Below, piece after piece: positions 26,999 to 36,017 of a DNA stretch of 64,000 nt. The notes beneath the pieces were generated by a model. That model searched no databases, was not told the DNA's origin, and saw only the letters and a program-made list of their open reading frames with translations. A program made the translations under genes and the position numbers. The DNA is from Jannaschia sp. CCS1 (GTDB lineage: Bacteria; Pseudomonadota; Alphaproteobacteria; Rhodobacterales; Rhodobacteraceae). Location: NCBI RefSeq assembly GCF_000013565.1, contig NC_007802.1, positions 1,674,001 through 1,738,000 of the forward strand, read 5' to 3'. Position 1 is the first letter of the stretch. Every line of letters begins with the position of its first letter.

Positions 26999-28065
26999 TG
27001 AAACTGGATGATTTCGACTTCGATCTGCCCGACGGGTTGATTGCCACGCGCCCCGCGCGGCCCCGATCCTCGGCCAGATTGCTGGTGGCCGACGGGCCGG
27101 AGACCCATGATCTGACCGTGGCGGATCTGCCCTCCATGCTGCGGCGCGGGGACCGGTTGGTCCTGAATGACACCCGCGTGATCCCCGCGCGGCTGACCGG
27201 CACGCGCACCCGAATGTCCGCGCAGGGAGAGGTGACGGCCCGGATCGAAGTCACCCTGATGGAGCCGCAGGCCGATGGCACCTGGTCCGCGCTTGCCAAG
27301 CCGATGCGGAAGCTGAAAGCGGGAGAGAAAATAATATTCTCCAATGCTTTGCAAGCTGATGTTCATGCGATGGATGAAGGATTGCGCCTGGCCTTCAATG
27401 TCGAAGGCGACGATTTTGACGCGGCGCTGAACGCCGCAGGTGCCATGCCGCTTCCGCCCTATATTGCGGGCAAGCGGGCCCCCGATGCGCGCGACTATCA
27501 CGACTATCAGACCATCTGGGCCAAACGCGCCGGCGCCGTAGCCGCGCCCACCGCCAGCCTGCATTTCGACGAACACCTGATGGACGCCCTGACATCTCGT
27601 GGTGTTGATGTCACCTTTGTCACGCTGCATGTCGGTGCGGGCACCTTCCTGCCTGTCACGGTCGACGACGTCACCACCCACAAGATGCATGCCGAATGGG
27701 GTGAGGTCCGCGCGACAGCCGCCGCCGAGATCAACGCCACCAAGGCCGCCGGGGGGCGCATCATTCCCGTTGGCACCACGGCCCTGCGGCTGATCGAATC
27801 CGCCGCCCAAGACGGCACAATCCACCCCTTTGAGGGCACGACCGATATTTTCATCTATCCCGGCTATCGCTGGCAGATCACCGACGCGCTGATGACCAAC
27901 TTTCACCTGCCCAAATCGACGCTGCTGATGCTGGTCTCCGCGCTGATGGGCAAGGACCGGATGGACGCCGTCTACGCCCATGCCATCGCCAACCAGTATC
28001 GGTTTTTTTCCTATGGTGACGCGTCTTTGCTCTTTCCGTCGCAAAAGGGCCAGACGTCGCGGTGA
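26998..28065 (+). CDS. queA: S-adenosylmethionine:tRNA ribosyltransferase-isomerase
   Basis: Transfers the ribosyl part of SAM to preQ1 in tRNA to make epoxyqueuosine, a wobble-base modification. The 355-residue protein has the family start [21 protein letters not shown], then [30 protein letters not shown], the stretch [24 protein letters not shown] with the following HKMHAEW, and [18 protein letters not shown]. The start overlaps the stop of the AsmA-like gene. No tgt gene is in the window. Confidence 0.96.
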   Translation: MKLDDFDFDLPDGLIATRPARPRSSARLLVADGPETHDLTVADLPSMLRRGDRLVLNDTRVIPARLTGTRTRMSAQGEVTARIEVTLMEPQADGTWSALAKPMRKLKAGEKIIFSNALQADVHAMDEGLRLAFNVEGDDFDAALNAAGAMPLPPYIAGKRAPDARDYHDYQTIWAKRAGAVAAPTASLHFDEHLMDALTSRGVDVTFVTLHVGAGTFLPVTVDDVTTHKMHAEWGEVRATAAAEINATKAAGGRIIPVGTTALRLIESAAQDGTIHPFEGTTDIFIYPGYRWQITDALMTNFHLPKSTLLMLVSALMGKDRMDAVYAHAIANQYRFFSYGDASLLFPSQKGQTSR

Positions 28066-28125
28066 TTTCCGGGCAGGTCTCGGATCAGCACCTGATACGC
28101 CAACCCGCACGCATGTGAGGTCCCC

Positions 28126-29415
28126 ATGATTACCGTTATCCGCAGCGCCTGGGCGCTTCTTCTGGGCATGTTCCTTTTGCAGATCGGCAACGGTTTGCAG
28201 GGCTCTCTCATGGGCGTGCGGGGTGCCATTGAAGGCTTCACCACGTTTGAGTTGTCGCTGATCGGATCGGCCTATTTTATTGGGTTTCTGGGGGGGTCGT
28301 CCCTTGCGCCGAAGTTCATCGCGCGGGTGGGGCACGTTCGCGTTTTCGCCGCTCTGGGCTCGTTCATCTCGGCCATCGTGATCTCTTACCCCATCGTCAC
28401 CGACCCCTATGCCTGGATGCTGTTGCGGGTGGGCATCGGTTTTTCCCTCTCCGGCGTCTATGTGACCGCTGAGTCGTGGCTCAACAATTCGGCCACGAAC
28501 GAGACGCGGGGCCAGTCGCTTTCGGCCTATATGCTGATGCAGATGTTCGGCCTTGTGGCGGCGCAGGGCATTCTGGCGGTGGGCGACCCGTCGGGCTGGA
28601 TCCTGTTTGTCATCCCGTCCATCCTGGTGTCGCTGTCCTTTGCGCCGATCCTTTTGTCGGCCACGCCGACGCCTGCGATTGAGGAAACGCGGTCAATGTC
28701 GCTGCGCCAACTCTATGACGCGTCGCCCTTCGCCTCGATCTCCATGTTGTTGATGGGGAGCGTTTTTGCGGGCCAGTTCGCCATGTCCGCGGTCTACGCA
28801 ACTGAGGCCGGGCTGACCGTCCCGCAACTCTCGGCGTTTGTGTCCGCGATCTTCGTGGGGGCCATCGTGCTGCAATACCCCATTGGCTGGTTTTCCGACC
28901 GGATGGACCGCCGCATTCTGATCGTAGGGGCCTCGGCGCTCGGGTCCGTGGTGGCCATCGTGGGCATGATTTTTGGGCACAGTTTCAGCGTGCTTCTGGT
29001 GGTCGCGGCGCTGTCGGGCGGGTTGGCGCAACCGCTTTATGCGTTGATCATTGCCTATATCAACGACTATCTGGACCCCGCCGATATGGCCGCCGCGTCG
29101 GGGGGGATGATCTTCGTGAACGGCATCGGCGCGATCTCTGGCCCGCCGCTGATGGGCCTTCTGATGGGCTATTTCGGGGCGGCTGGCTTCTGGCTGTTTC
29201 TGGCGGTTATTCTGGCGATCATGGCCGCCTATGGGTTGTTCCGCATGACCCAGAGCATATCTCCCTACAAGGAAGAGGACGACTACATGGCCGTCCCCTA
29301 CGCCAACCTCATGCCCGGCACCGCATCGCCTGTGGCGGTTGAGGCTGCGCAGGAGTATTATGCAGAAACCGCCGAAGAAATGGCGAGCGAGACAGAGGAT
29401 GAGCCCCGCCCATGA
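28126..29415 (+). CDS. MFS transporter
   Basis: A 429-residue major facilitator with about twelve hydrophobic helices. The first half has SLMGVRGAIEGFTTFELSLIGSAYFIGFLGGSSLAPKFIARVGHVRVF (residues 27-74), and the loop GWFSDRMDRRILI carries the MFS motif-A-like signature of the second half. The overall pattern resembles the YcaD-like subgroup of small MFS permeases. The C-terminal tail of about 45 residues is acidic and cytoplasmic. The substrate cannot be told. GAGG precedes the ATG. It overlaps the DUF924 gene by 4 bases (ATGA), so the pair is coupled. Confidence 0.85.
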   Translation: MITVIRSAWALLLGMFLLQIGNGLQGSLMGVRGAIEGFTTFELSLIGSAYFIGFLGGSSLAPKFIARVGHVRVFAALGSFISAIVISYPIVTDPYAWMLLRVGIGFSLSGVYVTAESWLNNSATNETRGQSLSAYMLMQMFGLVAAQGILAVGDPSGWILFVIPSILVSLSFAPILLSATPTPAIEETRSMSLRQLYDASPFASISMLLMGSVFAGQFAMSAVYATEAGLTVPQLSAFVSAIFVGAIVLQYPIGWFSDRMDRRILIVGASALGSVVAIVGMIFGHSFSVLLVVAALSGGLAQPLYALIIAYINDYLDPADMAAASGGMIFVNGIGAISGPPLMGLLMGYFGAAGFWLFLAVILAIMAAYGLFRMTQSISPYKEEDDYMAVPYANLMPGTASPVAVEAAQEYYAETAEEMASETEDEPRP

Positions 29416-29999
29416 CCACTTCTCCCACAAATGAGATTGCCAGCGACGTTGTCGCGTTCTGGGTCGGGGCCGGGCCGCAGAAGTGGTACGTGCAGGATGA
29501 CGCGTTCGACCAGGAGATCCGCGACCAGTTCGGCCAGGTCTGGCGGGCGGCGCAGGACGGTCATCTGCCCGATTGGGCCAGCGATGCCGACGGCGCCCTG
29601 GCGCTGGTGATCCTGTTGGACCAGTTCCCGCGCAACATGTTTCGCAACGATCCCCGCGCCTTCGCGACCGATGACAAGGCCTTGGTCGTCACCGGCGATT
29701 GCCTGGCCCATGGCTGGGACAGAGAGGTGGCTGAGCCTGAGCGCCAGTTCATCTATATGCCGCTGATGCATTCGGAAAATATGGATCACCAGGATCGCTG
29801 TGTTGAGCTGATGAAGGCGCGCATGTCTGAGGGCAACAATGAGCTTCACGCCCGCGCCCACCGGGAGATTATCGCGCGGTTCGGGCGGTTCCCGTTCCGC
29901 AATGCGGCTCTCAGCCGTGAGACGACGGCGGAGGAGCAGGATTTTCTGGACAATGGCGGCTATCGGGCGATCGTGCGCGAGTTGAGCGGAGAGGCGTGA
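29412..29999 (+). CDS. DUF924 family protein
   Basis: A 195-residue cytoplasmic, mostly helical protein of the DUF924 family. Characteristic segments are VVAFWVGAGPQKWYVQDDAFDQEIRDQF, ALALVILLDQFPRNMFRNDPRAFATDDKAL, PERQFIYMPLMHSENMDHQDRCVEL (each longer segment read here in pieces along residues 13-130) and a FGRFPFRNAALSRETTAEE end. The biochemical role is unknown. Translationally coupled to the MFS gene. A run of three perfect palindromes begins 8 bases after its stop codon. Confidence 0.88.
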   Translation: MTTSPTNEIASDVVAFWVGAGPQKWYVQDDAFDQEIRDQFGQVWRAAQDGHLPDWASDADGALALVILLDQFPRNMFRNDPRAFATDDKALVVTGDCLAHGWDREVAEPERQFIYMPLMHSENMDHQDRCVELMKARMSEGNNELHARAHREIIARFGRFPFRNAALSRETTAEEQDFLDNGGYRAIVRELSGEA

Positions 30000-30007
30000 G
30001 GCGGGCA

Positions 30008-30076
30008 AAATCCCTTGCAAGGGATTTGCCAGATCCTTGCAAGGATCTCGCCCAGGCTTTTGCAAAAGCCTGGGCG
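30008..30076. repeat. Tandem palindrome array A (TTGCAA core)
   Basis: Three perfect palindromes in a row. A1 is 30008-30027 (half AAATCCCTTG), A2 is 30031-30048 (half AGATCCTTG), A3 is 30049-30076 (half CGCCCAGGCTTTTG, a 28-bp perfect dyad). All share the centre TTGCAA but have unrelated arms. The array starts 8 bases past the DUF924 stop and precedes lpd on the same strand. No U-run follows, so it is not a canonical terminator. Confidence 0.85.
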
Positions 30077-30172
30077 CGTGCGGGTGCGTCGCCATGCAAT
30101 TTCTGCCGTAAGCCATGCGTTTCGCGCAACCCGGCCTGCGACCTAGCGTCAATTGTCGCCCTTGGGGAATTG

Positions 30173-30188
30173 GTTTAACGTTGAACAA
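30173..30188. promoter_or_regulatory. Candidate operator shared by lpd and pdhA (copy 2)
   Basis: GTTTAACGTTGAACAA, identical to the copy at 856-871, ending 38 bp before the lpd start. The preceding bases (TTGGGGAATTG here, TTGGAATA there) are also similar. Confidence 0.55.
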
Positions 30189-30226
30189 ACGCAGAAACTG
30201 ATATTCCAGACCCGGAGACTTCGCCA

Positions 30227-31624
30227 ATGGCCGCACAAAACTTCGACCTCATAGTCATCGGAGCGGGCCCGGGCGGCTACGTCGCGGCGATCCGGGCCAG
30301 CCAGCTTGGCCTGAAGACGGCAATTGTCGAGCGCGAACATATGGGTGGGATCTGCCTGAACTGGGGCTGTATCCCCACCAAAGCCATGCTGCGCAGCTCC
30401 GAGGTCTTCCACCTGATGCACCGCGCGAAAGAGTTCGGACTGTCCGCCGATGGCATCGGGTATGACCTTGATAAGGTCGTGGACCGCTCCCGCAAGGTGG
30501 CCAAGCAGCTGTCGGGCGGCGTGGCGCATCTGATGAAGAAGAACAAGATCACCACGATCATGGGGGAGGCGACGATCCCCGCCAAGGGCAAGGTTTCCGT
30601 CAAAACCGACAAGGGCACCGAAGAGCTGACCGCCAAGAACATCATCCTCGCCACCGGCGCACGCGCCCGCGAACTTCCGGGGCTGGAGGCGGACGGCAAG
30701 CGGGTCTGGACCTACAAGGCTGCCCTGACACCGCCGCACATGCCGAAGAAACTGCTGGTGATTGGCTCCGGCGCCATCGGCATCGAGTTCGCCAGCTTCT
30801 ACAACACGCTTGGCGCCGACACGACCGTGGTTGAGGTCATGGACCGCGTTCTGCCCGTGGAAGATGCGGAGATCAGCGCGTTTGCCAAGAAGAGCTTTGA
30901 GAAGCAGGGGATGAAGATCCTGCAAAAGGCGATGGTCAAACAGCTGGACCGCGCCGATGACAAGGTGACGGCGCATATCGAGATCGGCGGCAATGTCGAA
31001 AAGCAGGACTTTGATACCGTTATCTCTGCCGTTGGTATCGTCGGCAATGTCGAAAATCTCGGGCTGGAAGACCTCGGCGTGAAGATCGACCGCACCCATG
31101 TGGTGACCGATGAATATTGCCGGACCGGCGTCGACGGGCTTTATGCCATAGGGGATATCGCGGGCGCGCCGTGGCTGGCGCATAAGGCGTCCCACGAAGG
31201 GGTCATGGTGGCGGAGCTGATCTCCGGCAAGAACAATGTCCATCCGATCAAGCCCGAAAGCATCGCGGGCTGCACCTATTGCCATCCCCAGGTCGCCTCT
31301 GTCGGGCTGACCGAGGCGAAGGCGAAGGAGCAGGGTTACAAGATCAAGGTTGGTCGCTTCCCCTTCATCGGCAACGGCAAGGCGATTGCCCTGGGTGAGC
31401 CGGAGGGCATGATCAAGACGATTTTCGACGAGAAAACCGGAGAACTTCTGGGCGCCCATATGGTCGGCGCGGAGGTGACGGAGCTGATCCAGGGCTATGT
31501 CGTGGGTCGGCAGCTGGAGACCACGGAGCAGGACCTGATGGAGACGGTCTTCCCGCATCCGACCCTGTCAGAGATGATGCATGAATCGGTGCTGGATGCC
31601 TATGATCGCGTGGTTCATATTTGA
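30227..31624 (+). CDS. lpd: Dihydrolipoyl dehydrogenase (E3)
   Basis: FAD enzyme that reoxidises the dihydrolipoyl groups of 2-oxoacid dehydrogenase complexes and reduces NAD. The 465-residue protein has the FAD dinucleotide fold VIGAGPGGYVAAIRASQLG, the redox-active disulfide GICLNWGCIPTKA, the NAD fold VIGSGAIGIEFASFYNTLG, and the C-terminal catalytic FPHPTLSEMMHESVL with His and Glu of the active-site dyad. GGAG precedes the ATG by 9 bases. The shared operator candidate upstream suggests that this E3 serves the pyruvate dehydrogenase complex encoded from pdhA. Confidence 0.95.
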   Translation: MAAQNFDLIVIGAGPGGYVAAIRASQLGLKTAIVEREHMGGICLNWGCIPTKAMLRSSEVFHLMHRAKEFGLSADGIGYDLDKVVDRSRKVAKQLSGGVAHLMKKNKITTIMGEATIPAKGKVSVKTDKGTEELTAKNIILATGARARELPGLEADGKRVWTYKAALTPPHMPKKLLVIGSGAIGIEFASFYNTLGADTTVVEVMDRVLPVEDAEISAFAKKSFEKQGMKILQKAMVKQLDRADDKVTAHIEIGGNVEKQDFDTVISAVGIVGNVENLGLEDLGVKIDRTHVVTDEYCRTGVDGLYAIGDIAGAPWLAHKASHEGVMVAELISGKNNVHPIKPESIAGCTYCHPQVASVGLTEAKAKEQGYKIKVGRFPFIGNGKAIALGEPEGMIKTIFDEKTGELLGAHMVGAEVTELIQGYVVGRQLETTEQDLMETVFPHPTLSEMMHESVLDAYDRVVHI

Positions 31625-31711
31625 CCGGCCAAGCGGGGTCTCAAGGTTACAACAGGGGGTCAAGCCCCTGATACTAAAATATAATCGTATTATAGTATAA
31701 GAATAAAAGAA

Positions 31712-31747
31712 GGGCGCCAGGATCGCAGGATCATCTGGCGCCCTTTT
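31712..31747. terminator. Bidirectional intrinsic terminator between lpd and the vWA gene
   Basis: Stem GGGCGCCAG (31712-31720) with CTGGCGCCC (31735-31743), preceded by an A-rich stretch and followed by TTTT, so it can serve both convergent genes. The 31660-31710 interval before it is strikingly AT-rich. Confidence 0.85.
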
Positions 31748-31770
31748 ACTGTGTGGGCCCTCAATCGCCG

Positions 31771-34700
31771 TTACTGAACCGTCAGCGGCTGCTCATGGGC
31801 GGGCGTGTTGCCCATGTCGAGGAAGTAGCGCAGCATGTACTCGCCCGGTTCCTCGGGGAGGGTCACGGTCAGGGACGGCCCCTCGGACGTGTAGGTGAAA
31901 TTGCGCCACCGATCCGATCCGGTGCCACCCACGCGGCCCACGGCAATGAAATCTCCGTCGAAATTCGGCCCGCTCCAAGTGACCGGCAATTCAGACCCCG
32001 CGGGCGCTGCGCGCGGCGCGTCCAGACGGATCGGGTGGGGCAGGACGGTGAAGGGCTGTTCATGCAGGGCGGTCGTGTCGCTGTCGATGAAGTAGCGCAG
32101 CACATAATCGCCCGCGATGGGCGGCACCTGAAGTTGCAGCGGGGATCCTTCCGACGTGCGGGTGTAGCTGCGCCACCGGTCGGACCCGGTGCCGCCCGCA
32201 ACGCCCAAGGCAATGAAATCATCGGGATAATCCGGCCCGGTCCAGGCCACCTCTATCCTCTCGGCGGCCAATGCGCTGGCCGGAGCGGTGATGCTGGCAG
32301 GGGGCGCGGTCAGGGTGATCTGCGCCTCGGCCAGTTCCGCCCGATCCTGGCGCAGGAAGTAGCGCACCACATAGGTGCCCGCCCGGCCCGGCATCTGCAA
32401 CCGCACCGGATTGCCGTCGCGGGTGTAGGCGTATTGACGCCAGCGATCGCTGCCGGTGCCGTTCGCGGGACCGATGCCGATGTAATCATCCTCGGCATTC
32501 GGCCCGATCCAGACCACGTCGATGATGCTGCCCGCCACGGCGGTCGCGGGCAGGGTGAGGGAGGCCTCCAGTTCCGTGATCTCAATCGGCACCGAGGTCA
32601 GGCGCGTGCGATCCTGACCCAGCGCATATTCGATCACATAGGCCCCAGGCTCCACCGGCATCTGCAATTGCACCGGAGAGCCGCTATCCACGCGCGCCGT
32701 CTCTGCGAAGCGGTGATAGCCGTCTGCCCCGACACGGGTAATGGCAATGAAATCATTGGCATATGCGGGCCCGGTGAAGCCAATCTCGATCACACTCGCC
32801 GCAGTGGCAGAGGCGGGTGCGGTGAGGGTCGCGGACAATTCGGTGATCGTGATCGGCACCGTGGTCAGCGCCGTGCGGTCCTGACCCAATGCGTATTCCA
32901 GCATGTAGGCGCCGGGTTGTGTCGGCATTTGCAGGCGCACGGGGTTGCCTTCGCTGGTCCGCGTCGTCTCGCTGAAGCGGTGGTAGCCTTCTGCGTTGAG
33001 CGGCGTAATCGCGATGAAATCGCCGTCATACCCCGGCCCGGTCCAGCCGATTTCGGCGACAGATCCTGCGATGGCGGAGGCGGGGCCTGTCAGGGTCGCG
33101 CCAAGATCCGTGATGGTGATGGGTTGGGACACGAGCCCCACGCGGTCCTGACCCAGCACGTATTCCAGAACGTATTCGCCGGGTTCGGTCGGCATTTGTA
33201 GCGTCAGCGGGTTGCCATCGCTGAGCCGCGTGGTCTGATCGAAGCGGTGATAGCCCTCCCCGCCGACACGGGTGATGCCAATGAAATCATTGCCGTAATT
33301 CGGGCCGGTCCAGCCGATTTCGACCGACGAGCCCGCCACGGCGCTGGCAGGTGCGGTCAGGCTGGCCTCGGGCTGGGTGACGGTGATGGGGGCGGTGGTG
33401 ATGGCGGTGCGGTCCTGTCCTTCCACATATTCCACGATGTAACTGCCCGGGACGACCGGCATCAGCAGCGACAGGGGGGAGCCTTCACTGGTGCGGGTTG
33501 TGTTGGCAAAGCGGTGATATCCCTCGCGGCCCACCTGCGTGATCGCGACGAAATCATTGCCATAATCCGGCCCGGTCCAGGCAACCTCGATGGTGGAGCC
33601 AGCCACGGCGGTGGCGGGGACCGTCAGGGTGGCTGCGGCAGGTGTGACGGTGATCGGGACGGAGCTGACGCGGATGCGCCCTTCGCCCAGAACATATTCC
33701 AGCACATACTCACCGGCGGCGGATGGCATCAGCAGGTTGAGGGGGGAGCCTTCGCTGATGCGCGTGGTGTTGGCGAAGCGGTGATAGCCCTCTGCGTCGG
33801 CATCGGTGATGCCAATGAAGTCGGCATCGTTGCCCGGGCCGGTCCAGGCCAGTTCAATCGTGGAGCCCGCGACGGCGGTGGCCGGTGCCGTAATGGCGGC
33901 CACCTCTTCGACCACATTGACCAGCGCGCGGGCGAGGATGACGCCGTCCTGATGCATGCGGTAGCGGACTTCGTAGGTTCCGGCCTCTGCCGGAGCGGTC
34001 AGCGACACAGTGGGGCCGTCCGAGGTGGGGCGGCGGCTGGCCGCATAGCCGTTGGTGGTGGCGTCCGGCGCGATGATCACGATCATGTCGTTGGGATAAT
34101 CCGGGCCGGTCCAGCTTACGTCGAACTGGCTGCCGATGGTCACCTCCTGCGGGACCTCCAGCGTCGCCGTCACGGGCGTGGACAGGATCGGAGTGCGCGC
34201 GATCACCTGGCGGGTGGTGGCGTCCGTGTAGCGGATCTCGAACGGGCCCTCGGCGGCGGGCATCCGGACGGTCGCGGGGTTGGTGCCCGCCTCGACTTGG
34301 GTGGGGTTCACATAATCTGTCACCGGCGCGCCCACCGGCCCGAGGGAGATGGTATCGCCCGCATTGGCCGGACCGTCCCAACCCACTTGGATCAGGGACC
34401 CCATGGGCGCTTGCGCCGGGGCGGTCAGGGTTGCGGTGGCGACGGGTTCGGGGAAGACGACGATAATCTCACGGGGCTGGTCGACGATGACGAAATCCGC
34501 GCTTTGCTCGATTTCCTGCGCGGTCCAATAGGCGGTCACGCGGTAGGCCCCGCGCGTCAGCAGGAAGGTTGCGGGGTTGGTCGTGACGGGGTTGGACATC
34601 AGCGGCTCGATATCCCAGACCACCGGATCGGTGATCGTGACGCCGCCGACGCTGCCGATGCGGGCGATGAAGTCGACCTCCACGGCCAGGGCGGGCAGAG

Positions 34701-35841
34701 GGATGATGACCTCCTGCGCGGTGTTGGGCGCGACGCTGAAGCGCGCCTCGTGCCGGGTGCCCGCGTTTTCGCGCAGGACCTCAAGGCGGTAATCGCCCGG
34801 CAGAAGCGCGACATTGCCGCCGGGGGCGGTGACCGGCCCGAGGATAGCCGTGTCGGCCGCGTCAAAGAGGGTCCAGGCGAGGGGTGAGGCGGGCACGGAC
34901 ATGTCCGGCTCCACCCGTGCGGTGAAGGTGATCGGGCTGGTCTCGATGATCGGAGGCATGGCGACAACGATCAGGTCGGTCTGGCCGTCGATCACGGTGA
35001 AGGAGGTCTGGTAGGTCTGCGGGCCGTCGGGCTCCGTCCGCGTGGCTTGCGCGATGTAGGTGCCGGGGAACAGCGACGCATCAATGGCCGGGCCGGGAGT
35101 GCCGGTGCTGACGACATCGCCGTCGGCGCCCAGAAGCGTCCAGGTCACGGGCCGCGTCGGCAGGGTGCCCTGGGGCAGCACCTGCGCCTCGATCCGCATG
35201 GGCGTGGGCAGGATCGCGACGACCTGTTCAAGCGCCTGGCTCAGCTCGGTGGCGTTGTCGGCGGTCAGGAACTGACCCCCGGTATTGTCGGCGATGCACT
35301 GCATCTGCGCGCGGGCCTCCGGCTCGGACGCGACGTCAAACCCGATGACATGGGCGGTAAAATCAACGCCGGTGGCCTCCAGCTCTGCGGCAATGGCACA
35401 GGGGTCCGGGTTACAATTCTCGATCCCGTCGGACACGAGGATCACGGTCGCGGCCTCCTCGGTGGAGCGCAGGCTTTGCGCGGCGGCAATAACCGCATCC
35501 GTCATCGGCGTGCGACCGCGCGGGTTAATCGCGTTAACCGCGTCCAGAATACGGCCCTGCGTGCCCGGCGCGGGGGCGACAATCGTCTCGATATCCGTGC
35601 AGCTGCCCCGCTGGCGATGGCCATAGACCGTTAGCCCAAGCGACACATCATCGGCCATATCCGCCAGCATCTCTGCGATCACCTCGCGGGCGATGACGAT
35701 CTTGTTCACCCCGTCGATCTGCCCCCACATCGAGCCCGACCCGTCCAGCACAAGGATCGTATTGGGCCGGTCCGTGGACTGCGCAAGGGCAGCAAGCGGC
35801 AACAAAAGAAGGGTGACGAGGGCAATCAGAAAAGCGCGCAT
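31771..35841 (-). CDS. Secreted von Willebrand factor A protein with ten tandem beta-sandwich repeats
   Basis: A 1356-residue exported protein. The signal peptide is MRAFLIALVTLLLLPLAALA. A vWA domain (about 22-215) has the MIDAS motif DGSGSMW (Asp33, Ser35, Ser37), a distal ILVSDGIENC and a probable Cys pair. A 250-residue beta-rich linker follows. From about residue 470 there are ten repeats of about 89 residues with the pattern LTAPASAVAGSxIEVxWTGP, then NDFIAIT, EGYHRFxxTTR, SEGSP and PGxYxLEYxLGQDR. There is no C-terminal anchor or sorting signal. Metal-dependent adhesion or matrix binding in the envelope is inferred. ATG 35841 is chosen because the signal peptide starts there. Convergent with lpd. 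Confidence 0.85.
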   Translation of the reverse strand: MRAFLIALVTLLLLPLAALAQSTDRPNTILVLDGSGSMWGQIDGVNKIVIAREVIAEMLADMADDVSLGLTVYGHRQRGSCTDIETIVAPAPGTQGRILDAVNAINPRGRTPMTDAVIAAAQSLRSTEEAATVILVSDGIENCNPDPCAIAAELEATGVDFTAHVIGFDVASEPEARAQMQCIADNTGGQFLTADNATELSQALEQVVAILPTPMRIEAQVLPQGTLPTRPVTWTLLGADGDVVSTGTPGPAIDASLFPGTYIAQATRTEPDGPQTYQTSFTVIDGQTDLIVVAMPPIIETSPITFTARVEPDMSVPASPLAWTLFDAADTAILGPVTAPGGNVALLPGDYRLEVLRENAGTRHEARFSVAPNTAQEVIIPLPALAVEVDFIARIGSVGGVTITDPVVWDIEPLMSNPVTTNPATFLLTRGAYRVTAYWTAQEIEQSADFVIVDQPREIIVVFPEPVATATLTAPAQAPMGSLIQVGWDGPANAGDTISLGPVGAPVTDYVNPTQVEAGTNPATVRMPAAEGPFEIRYTDATTRQVIARTPILSTPVTATLEVPQEVTIGSQFDVSWTGPDYPNDMIVIIAPDATTNGYAASRRPTSDGPTVSLTAPAEAGTYEVRYRMHQDGVILARALVNVVEEVAAITAPATAVAGSTIELAWTGPGNDADFIGITDADAEGYHRFANTTRISEGSPLNLLMPSAAGEYVLEYVLGEGRIRVSSVPITVTPAAATLTVPATAVAGSTIEVAWTGPDYGNDFVAITQVGREGYHRFANTTRTSEGSPLSLLMPVVPGSYIVEYVEGQDRTAITTAPITVTQPEASLTAPASAVAGSSVEIGWTGPNYGNDFIGITRVGGEGYHRFDQTTRLSDGNPLTLQMPTEPGEYVLEYVLGQDRVGLVSQPITITDLGATLTGPASAIAGSVAEIGWTGPGYDGDFIAITPLNAEGYHRFSETTRTSEGNPVRLQMPTQPGAYMLEYALGQDRTALTTVPITITELSATLTAPASATAASVIEIGFTGPAYANDFIAITRVGADGYHRFAETARVDSGSPVQLQMPVEPGAYVIEYALGQDRTRLTSVPIEITELEASLTLPATAVAGSIIDVVWIGPNAEDDYIGIGPANGTGSDRWRQYAYTRDGNPVRLQMPGRAGTYVVRYFLRQDRAELAEAQITLTAPPASITAPASALAAERIEVAWTGPDYPDDFIALGVAGGTGSDRWRSYTRTSEGSPLQLQVPPIAGDYVLRYFIDSDTTALHEQPFTVLPHPIRLDAPRAAPAGSELPVTWSGPNFDGDFIAVGRVGGTGSDRWRNFTYTSEGPSLTVTLPEEPGEYMLRYFLDMGNTPAHEQPLTVQ
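31774..34440 (-). repeat. Ten in-frame ~267-bp repeats in the vWA gene
   Basis: Each unit encodes about 89 residues. Units 3-7 share EGYHRF in the middle loop, units 8-10 share GTGSDRW at the same place, and units 1-2 are the most divergent. The subgroup pattern suggests growth by internal duplication. Confidence 0.85.
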
Positions 35842-36017
35842 GAAAACATCCGGTTGAGGCAATGGGGCAATGGGCCGGGCAGAAATCGACCACGTGCCGC
35901 AAGGGTAACGTGTTCCGCGGCCAGCGCAAAGGGCTGGATTTCCCGCATTTTAGCGCGCGGCGGCCCCGGATGGGCTTGGCGATTGACGGGCGCGTGCAAA
36001 CAGGGGATGCAGGCCCC

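Noticed and set aside
31753-34887. Two long plus-strand open frames (482 and 546 codons) opposite the vWA gene
   Set aside because: Their products are Gly/Arg/His/Ala-rich and lack any family motif. They mirror the repeats of the real minus-strand gene and arise from its third-position GC bias.
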